From: Prorocentrum cordatum
Lineage: Eukaryota; Sar; Dinophyceae; Prorocentrales; Prorocentraceae
Assembly (NCBI GenBank): GCA_963575745.1
Contig: CAUYUJ010019258.1
Span: 118,720 to 182,719 of the forward strand
Length of the DNA: 64,000 bases
Direction of reading: 5' to 3'
The notes under the pieces are model-generated. The model made no database searches and had not been told where the DNA came from. It saw nothing but the letters and a program-made list of their open reading frames with translations. The position numbers and the translations under genes are program-made. Shown here piece by piece: positions 63,454-64,000 of the stretch. Position 1 is the first letter of the stretch; each line of letters opens with the position of its first letter.

Positions 63454-64000
63454 TTTCTTTTTGCGGCTTTGCGAGGCTCCTACTGGCCCTAGGGCCACGA
63501 GCAAGCACGAGGTCAGGTGTCATCAGGAAGCGAAAGCTCTTATTCGAACCTAAAGTCAAGACAACCCAGAGCAGCGAAGCTGCGATGAATCATCAATCAC
63601 AAATATGAGCGAACGAGCAAACGCACACAGAAATGAATCAAAGTGCAGTCAACTAATCATGCAAAAGAAAAGAGAGAAGTCCCAGCGAAGCTGAGTATAT
63701 AATAGTATGAGGAAGCAGCAATGAATTAAGAAAACTGCAACAATCAAGTCTGTGATAACCATAGAACTACCTGTGGGAGTGCAGTCACGATGCACTCCAA
63801 AGCACTGAGTTCTGTATCAGTAACAGTTGTGGTCGGAGAGATAAGCCAAGCCCTCTCAAAAACTGACTTCCATATCAGCTGAGCGGGGTCCCGTCGATCC
63901 CAATATCGAGGTTTGAGGCCTATGTCAATCCAGCAACCGCACCCACATCCCTCAGACGACACGCCGCCATCGAAACCAGCCCGAATAGCAGCAGCAACGT
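63454..64000 (-). mobile_element. LINE-D, 3' part
   Basis: A fourth LINE family, closest to LINE-C. It ends GCCGCAAAAAGAAA on its own strand, with the palindrome TGGCCCTAGGGCCA at 63484-63497, which parallels that of LINE-C. The 3' UTR is ~290 bases. The body continues past the window. Confidence 0.8.
63744..64000 (-). CDS. LINE-D ORF2, C-terminal half of permuted RNase H
   Basis: Reads IRAGFDGGVSSEGCGCGCWI from the window edge, then a variable segment and TTTVTDTELSALECIVTALP, ending at TGA. FDGG (motif I) and TELSALE (motif II) come at the very C-terminus, as in LINE-A, B and C. Confidence 0.8.
   Translation of the reverse strand, partial: VAAAIRAGFDGGVSSEGCGCGCWIDIGLKPRYWDRRDPAQLIWKSVFERAWLISPTTTVTDTELSALECIVTALPQVVLWLSQT

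Larger units (their letters stand above)
63426..64000 (-). mobile_element. Unit U44, left head half only, opened by LINE-D
   Basis: GGCGCCGGCGGTAAACCGTC followed by AACC and then LINE-D. The rest lies beyond the window. Confidence 0.7.

Overview
The window is repeat-only eukaryotic DNA. I see no host protein gene, rRNA, tRNA or CRISPR. Nearly every base belongs to mobile or satellite sequence, layered inside one another. The protein-coding part consists of non-LTR retrotransposons (LINEs), all on the minus strand. Their reverse transcriptases carry W-A-D-N where most have [FY]-A-D-D, and their RNase H motifs are in a permuted order. From memory of similar dinoflagellate LINE proteins I infer a dinoflagellate or related alveolate; this is inference, not a search result.

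Layer 1 is about 45 copies of short elements, all in one orientation. Each begins on the plus strand with ACTGGGCGCC, then an imperfect hairpin (CCGGCGGTAAACC ... GGTTACCGCCGG), then CTCGTAGAGCTTCC, and ends with GGAAGCTCTACGAG plus 1-2 bases. The CTCGTAGAGC/GCTCTACGAG pair is an asymmetric inverted repeat, one copy terminal and one internal to the hairpin. Read on the minus strand this is the published layout of Helentron-type non-autonomous Helitrons (terminal 5' repeat, internal 3' repeat, hairpin at the 3' end, no target duplication). Type A units (about 1 kb) hold tandem ~178-bp satellite monomers and a conserved ~300-bp tail. Type B units (~400 bp) hold no satellite. Units are nested, and several empty sites can be rebuilt from the flanks. 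A third GC-rich ~400-bp family (C) has a comparable asymmetric repeat, CCCGGATAGC/GCTATCCGGG.

Layer 2 is the LINEs. LINE-A copy 1 (1-5726), LINE-A copy 2 (8084-13717), LINE-B (32355-38393), LINE-C (46856-49461, 5' truncated), LINE-D (63454 to the window end) and two ~220-245-bp insertions (23394, 24372) all have their 3' ends joined to the same point in the loop of a unit hairpin, in the same orientation. Where the 5' junction lies in the window, the other side of the same hairpin or the adjacent repeat resumes. The 24372 insertion has an 11-bp target duplication made of loop sequence. The LINEs appear to be site-specific for the hairpin of the Helentron-like units.

Layer 3 is a foldback element (26978-30198): two ~1.5-kb arms in inverted orientation, each mostly a 102-bp minisatellite, inserted in a type B unit. 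A single arm occurs alone at 16029-16897.

Layout: 1-15320 is nested type A units with the two LINE-A copies; 15321-15862 is unexplained sequence and GT-rich repeats; 15863-32322 is a mix of A and B units with the foldback; 32323-39695 is a unit holding LINE-B; 39696-63425 is a dense array of type A units with C elements and LINE-C; 63426-64000 is a unit opened by LINE-D. The LINE ORFs are mostly broken by one or two single-base shifts, so this looks like a recent but decaying transposon graveyard.
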